A stretch of 64,000 nt of DNA. Origin: Luteimonas_C sp035250245 (GTDB lineage Bacteria > Pseudomonadota > Gammaproteobacteria > Xanthomonadales > Xanthomonadaceae). Made by a program: the position numbers and the translations under genes. Positions 36,486 through 44,764 of the stretch are shown here, in pieces. Position 1 is the first letter of the stretch; every line of letters starts with the position of its first letter. The notes under the pieces are model-generated. The model was not told the DNA's origin and made no database searches. It saw only the letters and a list, made by a program, of their open reading frames with translations. The stretch covers positions 82,471-146,470 of the forward strand of contig DATFFH010000077.1 in NCBI GenBank assembly GCA_035250245.1, written 5' to 3'.

Positions 36486-38209
36486 TTGACCCCGTGCATC
36501 ATCCGCCGCAGCAGCGGAGCGATGACGAAAGCGACCACTGCGCAACCCAGGCCGATCCACATCAACAGACGGAACAGGTCGGTGTACTTCGTCGCGGCTT
36601 CGGCGAAATCCAGTGCCGCGCCTTCCGGGATTTCGATCGACGCCAGCTTGCCGAACTGCGCGGCCAGCGTTTCCGAATAGGCGGTGGCCAGCCAGAAACC
36701 GCCCATCATCAAACCGACCACGCGCGCCACCGACAGTTGGGTCACCGCGGACAGCCCGATCGGCGACAGGCACATTTCGCCGACTTCCAGCAGGAAATAG
36801 GCCGCCACCAGCCACCACACGCTGGCCGGCACGCCGCCGCCGGCGCTTTGCGCGGCGAGCAGCAAGGGCAGGAACGACAGGCCGGCGAACAGCAGGCCGA
36901 TCGCGCTTTTATAGGGCTTGCTGGGATTGCGTCCGCGCTTTTCCAGCCAAGGCCACAACCATGCGAACAAGGGCGAAAGCAGCACCACGAAGAACGAACC
37001 GAGGAAGGTGAGCGAGCCTGCTGTCTGCGGCACCAACACCACGTCGCGGAAGCAGGCGATCGCCATCGCCAGCACGAAAATTCCAGCCATCGCGCGCGCC
37101 AAGCTCGCGTTGCCGCGATCGCTCGCGCGCAGCGCGACCACGATCAGCACCGGCGCGAGCGCCATCATGAAAAGCGACCAGGGCAAGGTGCCGCTGGCGT
37201 CGCTGACCATCGACGGGAACATGTCCTTGGTCATCAACCGATCGGTGAACGTCACCCACGAGCCGTAGCTCTGCTCGTACAAAGTGAAGAACACCAGCAC
37301 GGCCAGGATCGTCACCAGCAGCGCGATCATCTGTTCGCGCTGCACCTTGCTGCAGTGGCGGACCAGGAACCAAACGAACCAGGCGATGAATCCTGCGGCG
37401 ACGATGTGCATCGCGCCGCGCACCGTCCAGTTGTGCTGGATCAGCTGCCAGACCACCGCCACGCCGACGAAGGACAGCGCATAGATCCAGACCTCACGCG
37501 ACAGCGGACCGACGCGTTCGCGCAATTTCGCCGGATCGCGCGGCTCGGCATGGCCGTGCAGGTATTTCTGGCCCCAGACGAACATCGCCAGGCCGGCCAG
37601 CATGCCGACGCCGGCCGCGCCGAAGCCGTATTTCCAGCCGTAAGTCTCGCCCAGAAACGCGCAAACCAACCCGGCGAACAGGCCGCCGACGTTGATGCCG
37701 GCATAGAACAAGGTGAAACCCGAATCGCGGCGCGGATCGTCTTCCGCGTACAGCTTGCCGACGATGGTGGAGATGTTCGGCTTCAAAAAGCCGACACCCA
37801 TGATGATCAGCGCCAGCGACAGGTAGAACATTTGCAGCGCGCCTTCGTCGCGCACCACCGCGCCGTTGACCAGACGCGCCTGTTCGCCTTCCACCGCCAT
37901 GCCCAGATGGCCCAGGCACAGCAGCGCGCCGCCGAGCAGCACTGACTTGCGCATGCCCAGCCAGCGGTCCGCGACCAGGCCGCCGATCACCGGCACCGCA
38001 TAGACCAATCCGCCGTAGGCCCCGATCAAATCGTAGCCGGCCGCGTCGCCGAAGCGATGGTGCTTGAGTAGATACAGCAGCAGCAGCGCCTTCATCCCGT
38101 AGAAGGAGAAGCGCTCCCACATTTCGGTGAAGAAGCAGACGTAGACGCCCTTGGGATGGCCCAGGAAGTCTTCGCGTGCCGGGATGTCGGTGTAGACGGA
38201 AACGGACAT
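36482..38209 (-). CDS. Proton-dependent peptide transporter (POT/PTR family)
   Basis: The 575-residue protein has about 14 hydrophobic segments and the POT signature E-M-W-E-R-F-S-F-Y-G-M-K-A-L-L (29-43, ExxERFxYY class) plus the later F-Y-A-G-I-N-V-G-G-L-F-A-G near 168. POT carriers import di- and tripeptides with protons across the inner membrane. No specificity can be read. Its stop codon lies in the family D repeat. A -10-like TATAAT reads toward the gene at 38242-38237, 28 bases upstream of the ATG. It fits a peptide-use group with the OPT gene and the S9 peptidase next door. Confidence 0.94.
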   Translation of the reverse strand: MSVSVYTDIPAREDFLGHPKGVYVCFFTEMWERFSFYGMKALLLLYLLKHHRFGDAAGYDLIGAYGGLVYAVPVIGGLVADRWLGMRKSVLLGGALLCLGHLGMAVEGEQARLVNGAVVRDEGALQMFYLSLALIIMGVGFLKPNISTIVGKLYAEDDPRRDSGFTLFYAGINVGGLFAGLVCAFLGETYGWKYGFGAAGVGMLAGLAMFVWGQKYLHGHAEPRDPAKLRERVGPLSREVWIYALSFVGVAVVWQLIQHNWTVRGAMHIVAAGFIAWFVWFLVRHCSKVQREQMIALLVTILAVLVFFTLYEQSYGSWVTFTDRLMTKDMFPSMVSDASGTLPWSLFMMALAPVLIVVALRASDRGNASLARAMAGIFVLAMAIACFRDVVLVPQTAGSLTFLGSFFVVLLSPLFAWLWPWLEKRGRNPSKPYKSAIGLLFAGLSFLPLLLAAQSAGGGVPASVWWLVAAYFLLEVGEMCLSPIGLSAVTQLSVARVVGLMMGGFWLATAYSETLAAQFGKLASIEIPEGAALDFAEAATKYTDLFRLLMWIGLGCAVVAFVIAPLLRRMMHGVK

Positions 38210-38319
38210 GGCCCGGCCGGTTCAGGATCGATGCGGATTATAGCGGCCGAACGCTCGGGCTGGACTTGCGGGGGGCTTAGCCTTTAGCGTGTCGGGCTTC
38301 CGTGGAACCGGGGAACCCG

Positions 38320-40284
38320 ATGAACCAGCCTGCGAGCAAGACCCCGCAGCTCACTTTCCGCGCCGTGATTCTGGCGATCGTCCTGGCGGTCATCTTGTCC
38401 GCCGCCAACGCCTATCTGGGGCTGTTCGCCGGGCTGACCATCGCCACGGCGATCCCGGCCGCGGTGGTGTCGATGGGTGTGCTGCGCTTGCTCGGCGGCG
38501 GCACGATCCTGGAGAACAATATCGTCCAGACCGGCGCATCGGCGGGCTCTTCGATCGCGGCTGGCGTAATTTTCACCATCCCCGCACTCGTGATCCTCGG
38601 CTACTGGCAGGACTTTCGCTATTCCTGGGTATTGGCCATCGCCGGCTTGGGCGGATTGCTCGGCGTGCTGTTCTCGGTTCCGCTGCGGCGCAGCATGATC
38701 GTCGAGGAGCCGCTCGCTTTCCCGGAAGGCAAAGCTGCGGCCGAAGTATTGAAGGCGGGCGAGAATCCCGGTCCCGGCCTGAAGATCCTGGGCCTGGCCA
38801 GCGCAGTCGGCGCCATCGTCAAGCTCGCCGCAGAAAGCGGCCTGCGCATGATTCCCGATCAAGCCACCGGCGCCGGTTTCTTCGGCAAGTTCCTCGGCTA
38901 CATGGGTACCGGCCTGTCGCCGGCGCTGCTCGGCGTGGGTTACATCGTCGGCCTGAACGTCGGCATCGTGGTCGTGTCGGGTTCGATCCTTTCGTACAAC
39001 ATCGCCATCCCGATCTATTACGCGTTCTTCCAGCACACCGATCCGGCGCTGGCGGCGCAACTCGTTGGCCAGAGCGCTGCCGATGCCGCTCAGATCATCC
39101 GCGGCGAAAAAGTGCGCTACCTCGGCGTGGGCATGATGCTGGTCGGCGGCTTGTGGACGCTGTTCTCGCTGCGCAAGTCGCTGCTGTCCGGCGTGAAGAG
39201 CGGCTTCGCCGCCGCGCGCAAAGGCAGCGGGGCGGTGGTGGCCGAGACCGAACGCGACCTGCCGATGAAATGGATGCTGGTGGCGCTGGTGTTGTTCGTG
39301 CTGCCGCTGCTGGGTCTGTACCAGGCCATCGTGCAGAACTGGGGCGTGAGCGTGCCGATGACGGTCATCATGATCGTCGCCGGATTCCTGTTCGTGTCGG
39401 TGTCGGCTTATCTGGCCGGCCTGGTCGGTTCCTCGAACAACCCGGTGTCGGGCATCACCATCGCCACCATCCTGTTCGCTTCGGTCGTGCTGATGCTGTT
39501 GCTGGGCAGCGATTCGCCGATCGGCGCGGTGGCCGCGATCATGATCGGCGCCGTGGTCTGCTGCGCGGCGGCGGTCGGCGGCGACAATCTGCAGGACTTG
39601 AAGGCCGGCTATCTGGTCGGCGCGACGCCGTGGAAGCAGCAGCTGATGCTCGGCATCGGCGCCTTCTCCTGCGCCTTGATCATGGCGCCGGTGCTGAACC
39701 TGCTGGCGACCGCGTACGGCATCGGCCCGTCTACGCCTGAGCATCCGCAATCATTGAATGCGCCGCAGGCCACGCTGATGGCCTCGGTCGCCAAAGGCAT
39801 GTTCGGCGGCCATCTGCCATGGGACATGATCGCCATCGGCGGCGTGCTGGGCGTCGTGGTGATCGCGCTCGACGGCTGGCTGAAGTCGCGCAACTCGAAT
39901 TTCCGCGTGCCGGTGCTGGCGGCGGCGATCGGCGTCTACCTGCCGCTGGAACTGATGGTGCCGATCTTCCTGGGCGGCCTGCTGGCGCACTTCGTCGAGC
40001 GCAAGCACGGCGTGCATCCGCACGACGAAGAAGCGCGCGACCGTATCCATCGCCCCGGCATGCTGTTCTCGGCGGGCCTGATCACGGGCGAAGCCTTGAT
40101 GGGCATCGCGATCGCGATTCCGATCGTCGTGTCCTCGCGCGGCGACGTGCTGGCGCTGCCGGAAGCCTGGCATTTCGGCCAGTGGGTCGGTCTGGCCGTG
40201 CTCGCATTCGTCGGTTGGCTGCTGTACCGCAGCGCGACCAAGGTCGATACGACTGCGGCGCCGATCGAGCAAGGTCCCCAGTAA
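38320..40284 (+). CDS. OPT family oligopeptide transporter
   Basis: I prefer the ATG at 38320 (654 residues, M-N-Q-P-A-S-K-T) because GGGGAA precedes it by 5 bases; a GTG at 38302 is weaker. The protein has about 14-16 hydrophobic segments. The OPT landmarks are A-Y-L-G-L-F-A-G-L-T-I-A-T-A-I-P-A-A (around 37-54), V-Q-T-G-A-S-A-G-S-S-I-A-A (around 68) and P-L-R-R-S-M-I-V-E-E-P-L-A-F-P-E-G. Bacterial OPT members import oligopeptides or metal-peptide complexes. It is divergent from the POT gene. A REP A pair begins 14 bases after the stop. Confidence 0.93.
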   Translation: MNQPASKTPQLTFRAVILAIVLAVILSAANAYLGLFAGLTIATAIPAAVVSMGVLRLLGGGTILENNIVQTGASAGSSIAAGVIFTIPALVILGYWQDFRYSWVLAIAGLGGLLGVLFSVPLRRSMIVEEPLAFPEGKAAAEVLKAGENPGPGLKILGLASAVGAIVKLAAESGLRMIPDQATGAGFFGKFLGYMGTGLSPALLGVGYIVGLNVGIVVVSGSILSYNIAIPIYYAFFQHTDPALAAQLVGQSAADAAQIIRGEKVRYLGVGMMLVGGLWTLFSLRKSLLSGVKSGFAAARKGSGAVVAETERDLPMKWMLVALVLFVLPLLGLYQAIVQNWGVSVPMTVIMIVAGFLFVSVSAYLAGLVGSSNNPVSGITIATILFASVVLMLLLGSDSPIGAVAAIMIGAVVCCAAAVGGDNLQDLKAGYLVGATPWKQQLMLGIGAFSCALIMAPVLNLLATAYGIGPSTPEHPQSLNAPQATLMASVAKGMFGGHLPWDMIAIGGVLGVVVIALDGWLKSRNSNFRVPVLAAAIGVYLPLELMVPIFLGGLLAHFVERKHGVHPHDEEARDRIHRPGMLFSAGLITGEALMGIAIAIPIVVSSRGDVLALPEAWHFGQWVGLAVLAFVGWLLYRSATKVDTTAAPIEQGPQ

Positions 40285-40297
40285 AGCCGCGAACACT

Positions 40298-40386
40298 GTA
40301 GCCCGGGTCGAGCGAAGCGATACCCGGGGGCGCCATCTGTGAGTGTGGGAAAAGCCCCGGGTATCGCTTCGCTCGACCCGGGCTAC
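40298..40386. repeat. REP family A pair with a compensated base change
   Basis: Both arms read GTAGCCCGGGTCGAGCGAAG instead of GGGTGGAGCG. The change G to C is mirrored in the inverted arm, so the hairpin remains fully paired. The pair lies between the OPT and S9 peptidase genes. Confidence 0.92.
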
Positions 40387-40437
40387 GTCCTCCACAAGAT
40401 CATTCATCCATCGGTTAGTACGTTGCTTGGAGTCGCC

Positions 40438-42507
40438 ATGAAACTTCGCCACGCCTTCCTTCCGCTCGCACTGTTGTCGGCTCTGCCGACGTTGGCCCTC
40501 GCCGCGCGCGGCTTCGAAGTGCGCGACATGGTGAAGCTGGACCGCTACTCGTCGCCGACGCTGTCGCCGGACGGGCGCAAGCTGGTGTTCGCCAAGCGCG
40601 TCTGGGACGAGAAGAGCGGCAAGGCCAGCACCTCGTTGTGGATCGAGGACCTATTCGCGCGCGACGCGGCGCCGCCGGTGCGCTTCACGCCGGAAGGCTG
40701 GAACGTGAATTCGCCGTCGTTCTCGCCGGACGGCAAAACGGTCTACTTTCTCAGCGGAAAATCCGGCAGTTCGCAGCTGTATGCGATGCCGACCGCCGGC
40801 GGTGCGCCCAAGCAGGTCACCGCGTTCGCGCTGGACGTTGACGGCTACAAGCTGTCGCCTGACGGCAAACGGGTGGCGATCGCCGCCGGCACGTTCGCCG
40901 ATTGCAAATCCGATTTCGCCTGTACGAAGAAGAAGCTCGACGACACCGGTGCGAAGAAGAACAGCGGCGTGGTCTTCGACCGCATGTTCATCCGTCACTG
41001 GGACGCCTGGAACGACGGCCGCTTGAACCGCGTGTTCGTCGCCGCTTTGCCGTCCGGTAAAGAGAAGGCTGCGGCGGGCGCGCATCTGGTGGGCGCCGAT
41101 GTGCTCGGTGACGTGCCGTCCAAGCCTTTCGGCGACATGAGCGAGATGGCCTGGTCGCCCGACGGCAAGTGGCTGGTGCTCAGCGCTCGCAAGGCCGACC
41201 GCATGGAGTCGTGGTCGACCAATTTCGACCTTTATCTGGTGTCCGCCGACGGCAGCGGCGCTGCGAAGAATCTCACCGCTTCCAATCCGGCCTGGGATAC
41301 CGGTCCGGTGTTTGGCGAAGACGGCAAGACGCTGTACTACCGAGCGATGAAGCGTCCCGGCTTCGAAGCCGACCGCTTCGCCTTGATGGCGATGGACCTG
41401 GCCACGGGCGCTGCACGCGAACTCGCGCCGAAGTGGGACCGTTCTGCCGACGGCATCACGCTGTCCGCCGACGGCAAGACGATCTACACCACCGCGCAGG
41501 ACTTGGGCGAGCACCCGCTGTTCGCGGTCGACGTCGCCACCGGCGAGCCGAAGAAGATCGTCGGCGACGGTTCGGTGTCGTCGTTCGAGATCGCAGGTCC
41601 TACGCTCGCGTTCGCGCGCAACAGTTTGAAGAGCGGCGACCAATTGTTCGCCACCTCGCCCGACGGCGGCACGCAGCGCGCGATCACGCCCAGCGCGGGC
41701 GAGATGGCGAAAGAAGCGACCTTCGGCGACTTCGAACAATTCAGCTTCAAGGGCTGGAACGGCGACACGGTCCATGGATACGTGGTCAAGCCATGGAACT
41801 ACCAGGCCGGCAAGAAATATCCGGTCGCGTTCCTGATCCACGGCGGCCCGCAAGGCAGCTTCGGCAACGGCTGGAGCTATCGCTGGAATCCGCAGACTTA
41901 TGCGGGCCAGGGCTATGCGGTGGTGATGATCGACTTCCACGGTTCCACTGGCTACGGCCAGGACTTCACCGATGCGATCAGCCAGCACTGGGGCGATCGT
42001 CCGCTGGAAGACCTGCAAAAGGGTTGGGCAGCGGCGCAGAAGCGATACGATTTCCTCGACGGTTCCAAAGCCTGCGCGCTCGGCGCCAGCTACGGCGGCT
42101 TCATGGTCAACTGGATCGCCGGCAACTGGAACCAGCCGTGGAAGTGCCTGGTCAGCCACGACGGCGTGTTCGACAACCGCGCCATGGGTTACGCCACCGA
42201 AGAGTTGTGGTTTAGCGAGTGGGAAAACGGCGGCACGCCGTTCGACAATCCGAAGGGCTACGAGAAGTTCAATCCCGTCAACCACGTCGACAAGTTCCGC
42301 GTGCCGATGCTGGTGATCCACGGCCAGCAGGATTTTCGCATTCCGGTGGAGCAGGGCATCGCGCTCTTCCACGCGTTGCAACGCAAGGGCGTGGAGTCGA
42401 AGTTCCTGTACTTCCCGGACGAGAACCATTGGGTGCTGAAGCCGAACAACAGCGTGCAGTGGCACGACACCGTCAACGGCTGGCTGAAACAGCACATCGG
42501 CCAATGA
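40438..42507 (+). CDS. Exported S9 family peptidase (prolyl oligopeptidase-like)
   Basis: The ATG at 40438 gives 689 residues with a signal peptide (M-K-L-R-H-A-F-L-P-L-A-L onward, cleavage near A-L-A-A-R). An N-terminal beta-propeller of WD40-like repeats (L-S-P-D-G, S-P-D-G-K units, about 40-400) leads to an alpha/beta-hydrolase domain with catalytic Ser551 (G-A-S-Y-G-G), Asp632 (Q-Q-D-F-R) and His664 (E-N-H-W-V). This is the DPP/acylaminoacyl peptidase arrangement of periplasmic enzymes that release dipeptides or acyl amino acids. The POT and OPT transporters encoded directly upstream could take up its products. Confidence 0.95.
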   Translation: MKLRHAFLPLALLSALPTLALAARGFEVRDMVKLDRYSSPTLSPDGRKLVFAKRVWDEKSGKASTSLWIEDLFARDAAPPVRFTPEGWNVNSPSFSPDGKTVYFLSGKSGSSQLYAMPTAGGAPKQVTAFALDVDGYKLSPDGKRVAIAAGTFADCKSDFACTKKKLDDTGAKKNSGVVFDRMFIRHWDAWNDGRLNRVFVAALPSGKEKAAAGAHLVGADVLGDVPSKPFGDMSEMAWSPDGKWLVLSARKADRMESWSTNFDLYLVSADGSGAAKNLTASNPAWDTGPVFGEDGKTLYYRAMKRPGFEADRFALMAMDLATGAARELAPKWDRSADGITLSADGKTIYTTAQDLGEHPLFAVDVATGEPKKIVGDGSVSSFEIAGPTLAFARNSLKSGDQLFATSPDGGTQRAITPSAGEMAKEATFGDFEQFSFKGWNGDTVHGYVVKPWNYQAGKKYPVAFLIHGGPQGSFGNGWSYRWNPQTYAGQGYAVVMIDFHGSTGYGQDFTDAISQHWGDRPLEDLQKGWAAAQKRYDFLDGSKACALGASYGGFMVNWIAGNWNQPWKCLVSHDGVFDNRAMGYATEELWFSEWENGGTPFDNPKGYEKFNPVNHVDKFRVPMLVIHGQQDFRIPVEQGIALFHALQRKGVESKFLYFPDENHWVLKPNNSVQWHDTVNGWLKQHIGQ

Positions 42508-42511
42508 TGTT

Positions 42512-42603
42512 GTAGCCCGGGTGGAGGCCGCAGGCCGATACCGGGTCGCCATCTCTCGGAGAAAAAGCCCCAGGTATCGGCCTGCGGCCTCCACCCGAGC
42601 TAC
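42512..42603. repeat. REP family A pair with replaced core
   Basis: The outer arms keep GTAGCCCGGGTGGAG, but the centre reads GCCGCAGGCCGATACC instead of CGAAGCGATACC. The inverted arm carries the matching change (GGTATCGGCCTGCGGC). The element lies 4 bases after the S9 peptidase stop. Confidence 0.9.
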
Positions 42604-42645
42604 GGCCGCAACCCCGATTAGCGTCCGCGAACGTTTGGAAGAACG

Positions 42646-43899
42646 ATGACCGAACCCGCCAGTCCCGCCCTGATCACCAACGACATCGTCGTCCTCGGCC
42701 TGATCGCCGCGACGCTGGGCCTGGTGTTCTGGACCGAATCGCGCCAAACGGGGGTCTGGAAGCGTTTCTACACCTACGTGCCGGCGCTGCTGCTTTGCTA
42801 TTTCATTCCCGGCATCTACAACAGCGCCGGGTTGATCGACGGCAACGCCAGCAAGCTCTACAACCCAGTCGCCAGCCGCGTGCTGCTGCCGGCGGCGCTG
42901 GTGCTGCTCACGCTGACCATCGATCTGAAAGGCGTGCTGCGGCTCGGCCCGAAATTGCTCGCGATGTACGCAGCGGCATCGATCAGCGTGATGATCGGCG
43001 CGTTCGCCGCATTCTGGATCATGGGTCTGGTTCATCCGGAAACCGTTGCCGGCGACACTTGGGGCGGCATGGCGGCGTTGGCCGGCAGCTGGATCGGCGG
43101 CGGCGCCAACATGGTCGCGATGAAGGAAGTCTTCAACGTCAACGAAACCACGTTCGGCCAGTTCGTGGTGGTCGACGTCGGCGTCGGCTACGTGTGGATG
43201 GCGGTGCTGATCTTCCTGGCTAATCGAGCGCAGGCGATCGATGCGCGCAGCGGTGCGGATACGCGCGCGATCGAAGACCTGAAGCAGCGCTTGATCAGCT
43301 ATCAGAAGCAGCACCAGCGCGTGGCCAGCTTGTCCGACTTGATGATCATCGTCGGCATCGCCTTGGGCGCGGTCGGGCTGTCGCACGCGGTCGCCACACC
43401 CATCGCCGCCTGGTTCCTGGCCAACGTGTCATGGGCCAAGACGGTGAGCCTGCACGAACCCTTCGTGTGGGTGGTGGTGCTTTCGACCTTCATCGGCCTG
43501 GCCCTCAGCTTCACTCGGTTGCGCGAATTCGACGGCGCCGGCGCTTCGAAGATCGGCACGCTGTTCCTGTATTTCCTGATCGCCTGCATCGGCATGCAGA
43601 TGGACATCATGGCGCTGGCCGATAAACCTTGGCTGTTCGCGCTGGGCCTGATCTGGATCCTGGTGCATATCGCGCTGCTGTACCTGGTCGGACGCCTGTT
43701 GCGCGTACCGTTCTTTTATTTCGCGCTGGGTTCGCAGAGCAATATCGGCGGGCCGGCGTCGGCGCCGGTGGTGGCTTCGGTGTTCCATCCTTCGCTGGCG
43801 CCGGTCGGCGCCTTGCTTGGCGCATTGGGTTACGCGACCGGCACGGTGTTGGCCTACATCGTCGGCATCACGCTGCGCGCCATGGCCGGCGCGGGATAG
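42646..43899 (+). CDS. DUF819 family integral membrane protein
   Basis: This 417-residue protein has about 10-12 transmembrane segments and matches DUF819: W-T-E-S-R-Q-T-G-V-W-K (about 29-39), A-G-S-W-I-G-G-G-A-N-M-V-A-M-K-E (about 145-160) and L-G-S-Q-S-N-I-G-G-P-A-S-A-P-V near 365. DUF819 proteins are related to anion/dicarboxylate-type carriers and their substrate is unknown. The gene lies after the peptide-use genes on the same strand, 138 bases beyond the S9 peptidase. The REP A variant in the gap suggests separate transcription or processing. A small gene follows after 3 bases. Confidence 0.9.
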   Translation: MTEPASPALITNDIVVLGLIAATLGLVFWTESRQTGVWKRFYTYVPALLLCYFIPGIYNSAGLIDGNASKLYNPVASRVLLPAALVLLTLTIDLKGVLRLGPKLLAMYAAASISVMIGAFAAFWIMGLVHPETVAGDTWGGMAALAGSWIGGGANMVAMKEVFNVNETTFGQFVVVDVGVGYVWMAVLIFLANRAQAIDARSGADTRAIEDLKQRLISYQKQHQRVASLSDLMIIVGIALGAVGLSHAVATPIAAWFLANVSWAKTVSLHEPFVWVVVLSTFIGLALSFTRLREFDGAGASKIGTLFLYFLIACIGMQMDIMALADKPWLFALGLIWILVHIALLYLVGRLLRVPFFYFALGSQSNIGGPASAPVVASVFHPSLAPVGALLGALGYATGTVLAYIVGITLRAMAGAG

Positions 43900-43902
43900 G
43901 CG

Positions 43903-44346
43903 ATGCATATGCGCCTCTTTCTCTGCATGGCTTTCTTATCGAGCGTACAAGCGTGTTCGGCCCAAAGCCCAGAAGCAAACAAGCATGCATTTGAAAATGA
44001 AATGAAACGTTTGGCGAGTCCAAGTGCCCGTCAATGCGGATTCGTGAAATTGGACGGCGACCGCAAGCAGGCACTCGACTGCGCCCGTAATGCAGATGCG
44101 AAAGGCGAACAGTACTGGGTCGCCATCCAGCATCAGGGCGTCGATTCGGATGTCTGGTCGGGCGCTGTGCTGATGGAAGACGGCACGCGGAATGTCGTGG
44201 AATACGATTCCAACCCGTGGGGTCAGCCCGAACTGATGCCGCAGTTCAGGCGCCAACGCTGCCGGCAACTGGCGTTCGATCTGGGCCTGCCGCGGGTGAT
44301 CGAATGTCGCCTGGAACCCGCGCAAGCAGGCGGCCGCGATTTGTAG
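43903..44346 (+). CDS. Small hypothetical exported protein
   Basis: The 147-residue protein starts 3 bases after the DUF819 stop, so the two are probably co-transcribed. Residues 1-21 (M-H-M-R-L-F-L-C-M-A-F-L-S-S-V-Q-A-C-S-A-Q) form a signal peptide. V-Q-A-C resembles a lipobox but has Gln at -2. The mature part has three further cysteines (near 45, 60 and 121), mixed charged sequence and no motif I recognise. Base composition at its start is lower in GC than its neighbours, a possible sign of recent acquisition. The stop TAG is in a family B repeat (GTAGCGTCGAGC). Confidence 0.72.
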   Translation: MHMRLFLCMAFLSSVQACSAQSPEANKHAFENEMKRLASPSARQCGFVKLDGDRKQALDCARNADAKGEQYWVAIQHQGVDSDVWSGAVLMEDGTRNVVEYDSNPWGQPELMPQFRRQRCRQLAFDLGLPRVIECRLEPAQAGGRDL

Positions 44347-44366
44347 CGTCGAGCCTGCTCGACCAC
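44343..44366. repeat. REP family B, single variant arm
   Basis: GTAGCGTCGAGCCTGCTCGA is a family B arm with one changed base. It provides the stop codon of the preceding gene. A family D element begins about 25 bases later. Confidence 0.8.
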
Positions 44367-44390
44367 TTCCCTTGCGGCGTGGAGAGCGCC

Positions 44391-44525
44391 GTCGGATGGG
44401 CCTTGGCCCACCATCGCCATAACGCACATGCGACGAACAACGGGCGAAAGGCATCCGCCTGTCGCTTCGATGTTTGTTTGCCGCGATTCCGTAGGATGGC
44501 AATGGTGGGCCAAGGCCCACCCTAC
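44391..44525. repeat. REP family D element
   Basis: Arms GTCGGATGGGCCTTGGCCCA and the inverted copy ending at 44525 flank an interior that includes GCGACGAACAACGGGCGAAA, closely matching the interior of the copy at 46944-47077. It ends one base before the YbdD stop codon. Confidence 0.88.
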
Positions 44526-44526
44526 G

Positions 44527-44751
44527 TCAGCAGCAGCGGAAACCGCTGCGTCCGCCGTATCTCGCTTCCTGGCGTTCGCGGAAGAAGGTCGGGTAATCCA
44601 TGATTTCCCGATCCGGATGCCTTTCCAGCATGTGCCGGACGTAGTTGTCGTAGTCCGGCACGCCGCAACACAGCCGCGCGGTCTGCACCAGACGCCGCCA
44701 CACCCGGCGGTGGACGGCGTAGTGGTCGAGCGGGACGAGCGCGGTGCCCAT
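44527..44751 (-). CDS. YbdD/YjiX family small protein (CstA partner)
   Basis: This 74-residue protein matches the YbdD/YjiX (DUF466) family: C-C-G-V-P-D-Y-D-N-Y-V-R-H-M (about 28-41), then H-P-D-R-E-I-M-D-Y-P-T-F-F-R-E-R-Q-E-A-R-Y-G-G. The family is usually encoded next to CstA or YjiY-type transporters, as here: the cstA stop is 13 bases upstream on the same strand. In other bacteria YbdD-type proteins are required for transporter activity, so it probably regulates CstA. Confidence 0.92.
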   Translation of the reverse strand: MGTALVPLDHYAVHRRVWRRLVQTARLCCGVPDYDNYVRHMLERHPDREIMDYPTFFRERQEARYGGRSGFRCC

Positions 44752-44764
44752 TACGATGTCCTCG

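Noticed and set aside
40651..43386. A 911-codon minus-strand frame opposite the S9 peptidase and DUF819 genes
   Set aside because: The plus-strand genes have complete catalytic motifs, signal peptide and membrane pattern. The antisense product is a compositional artefact rich in H, R, A and V.
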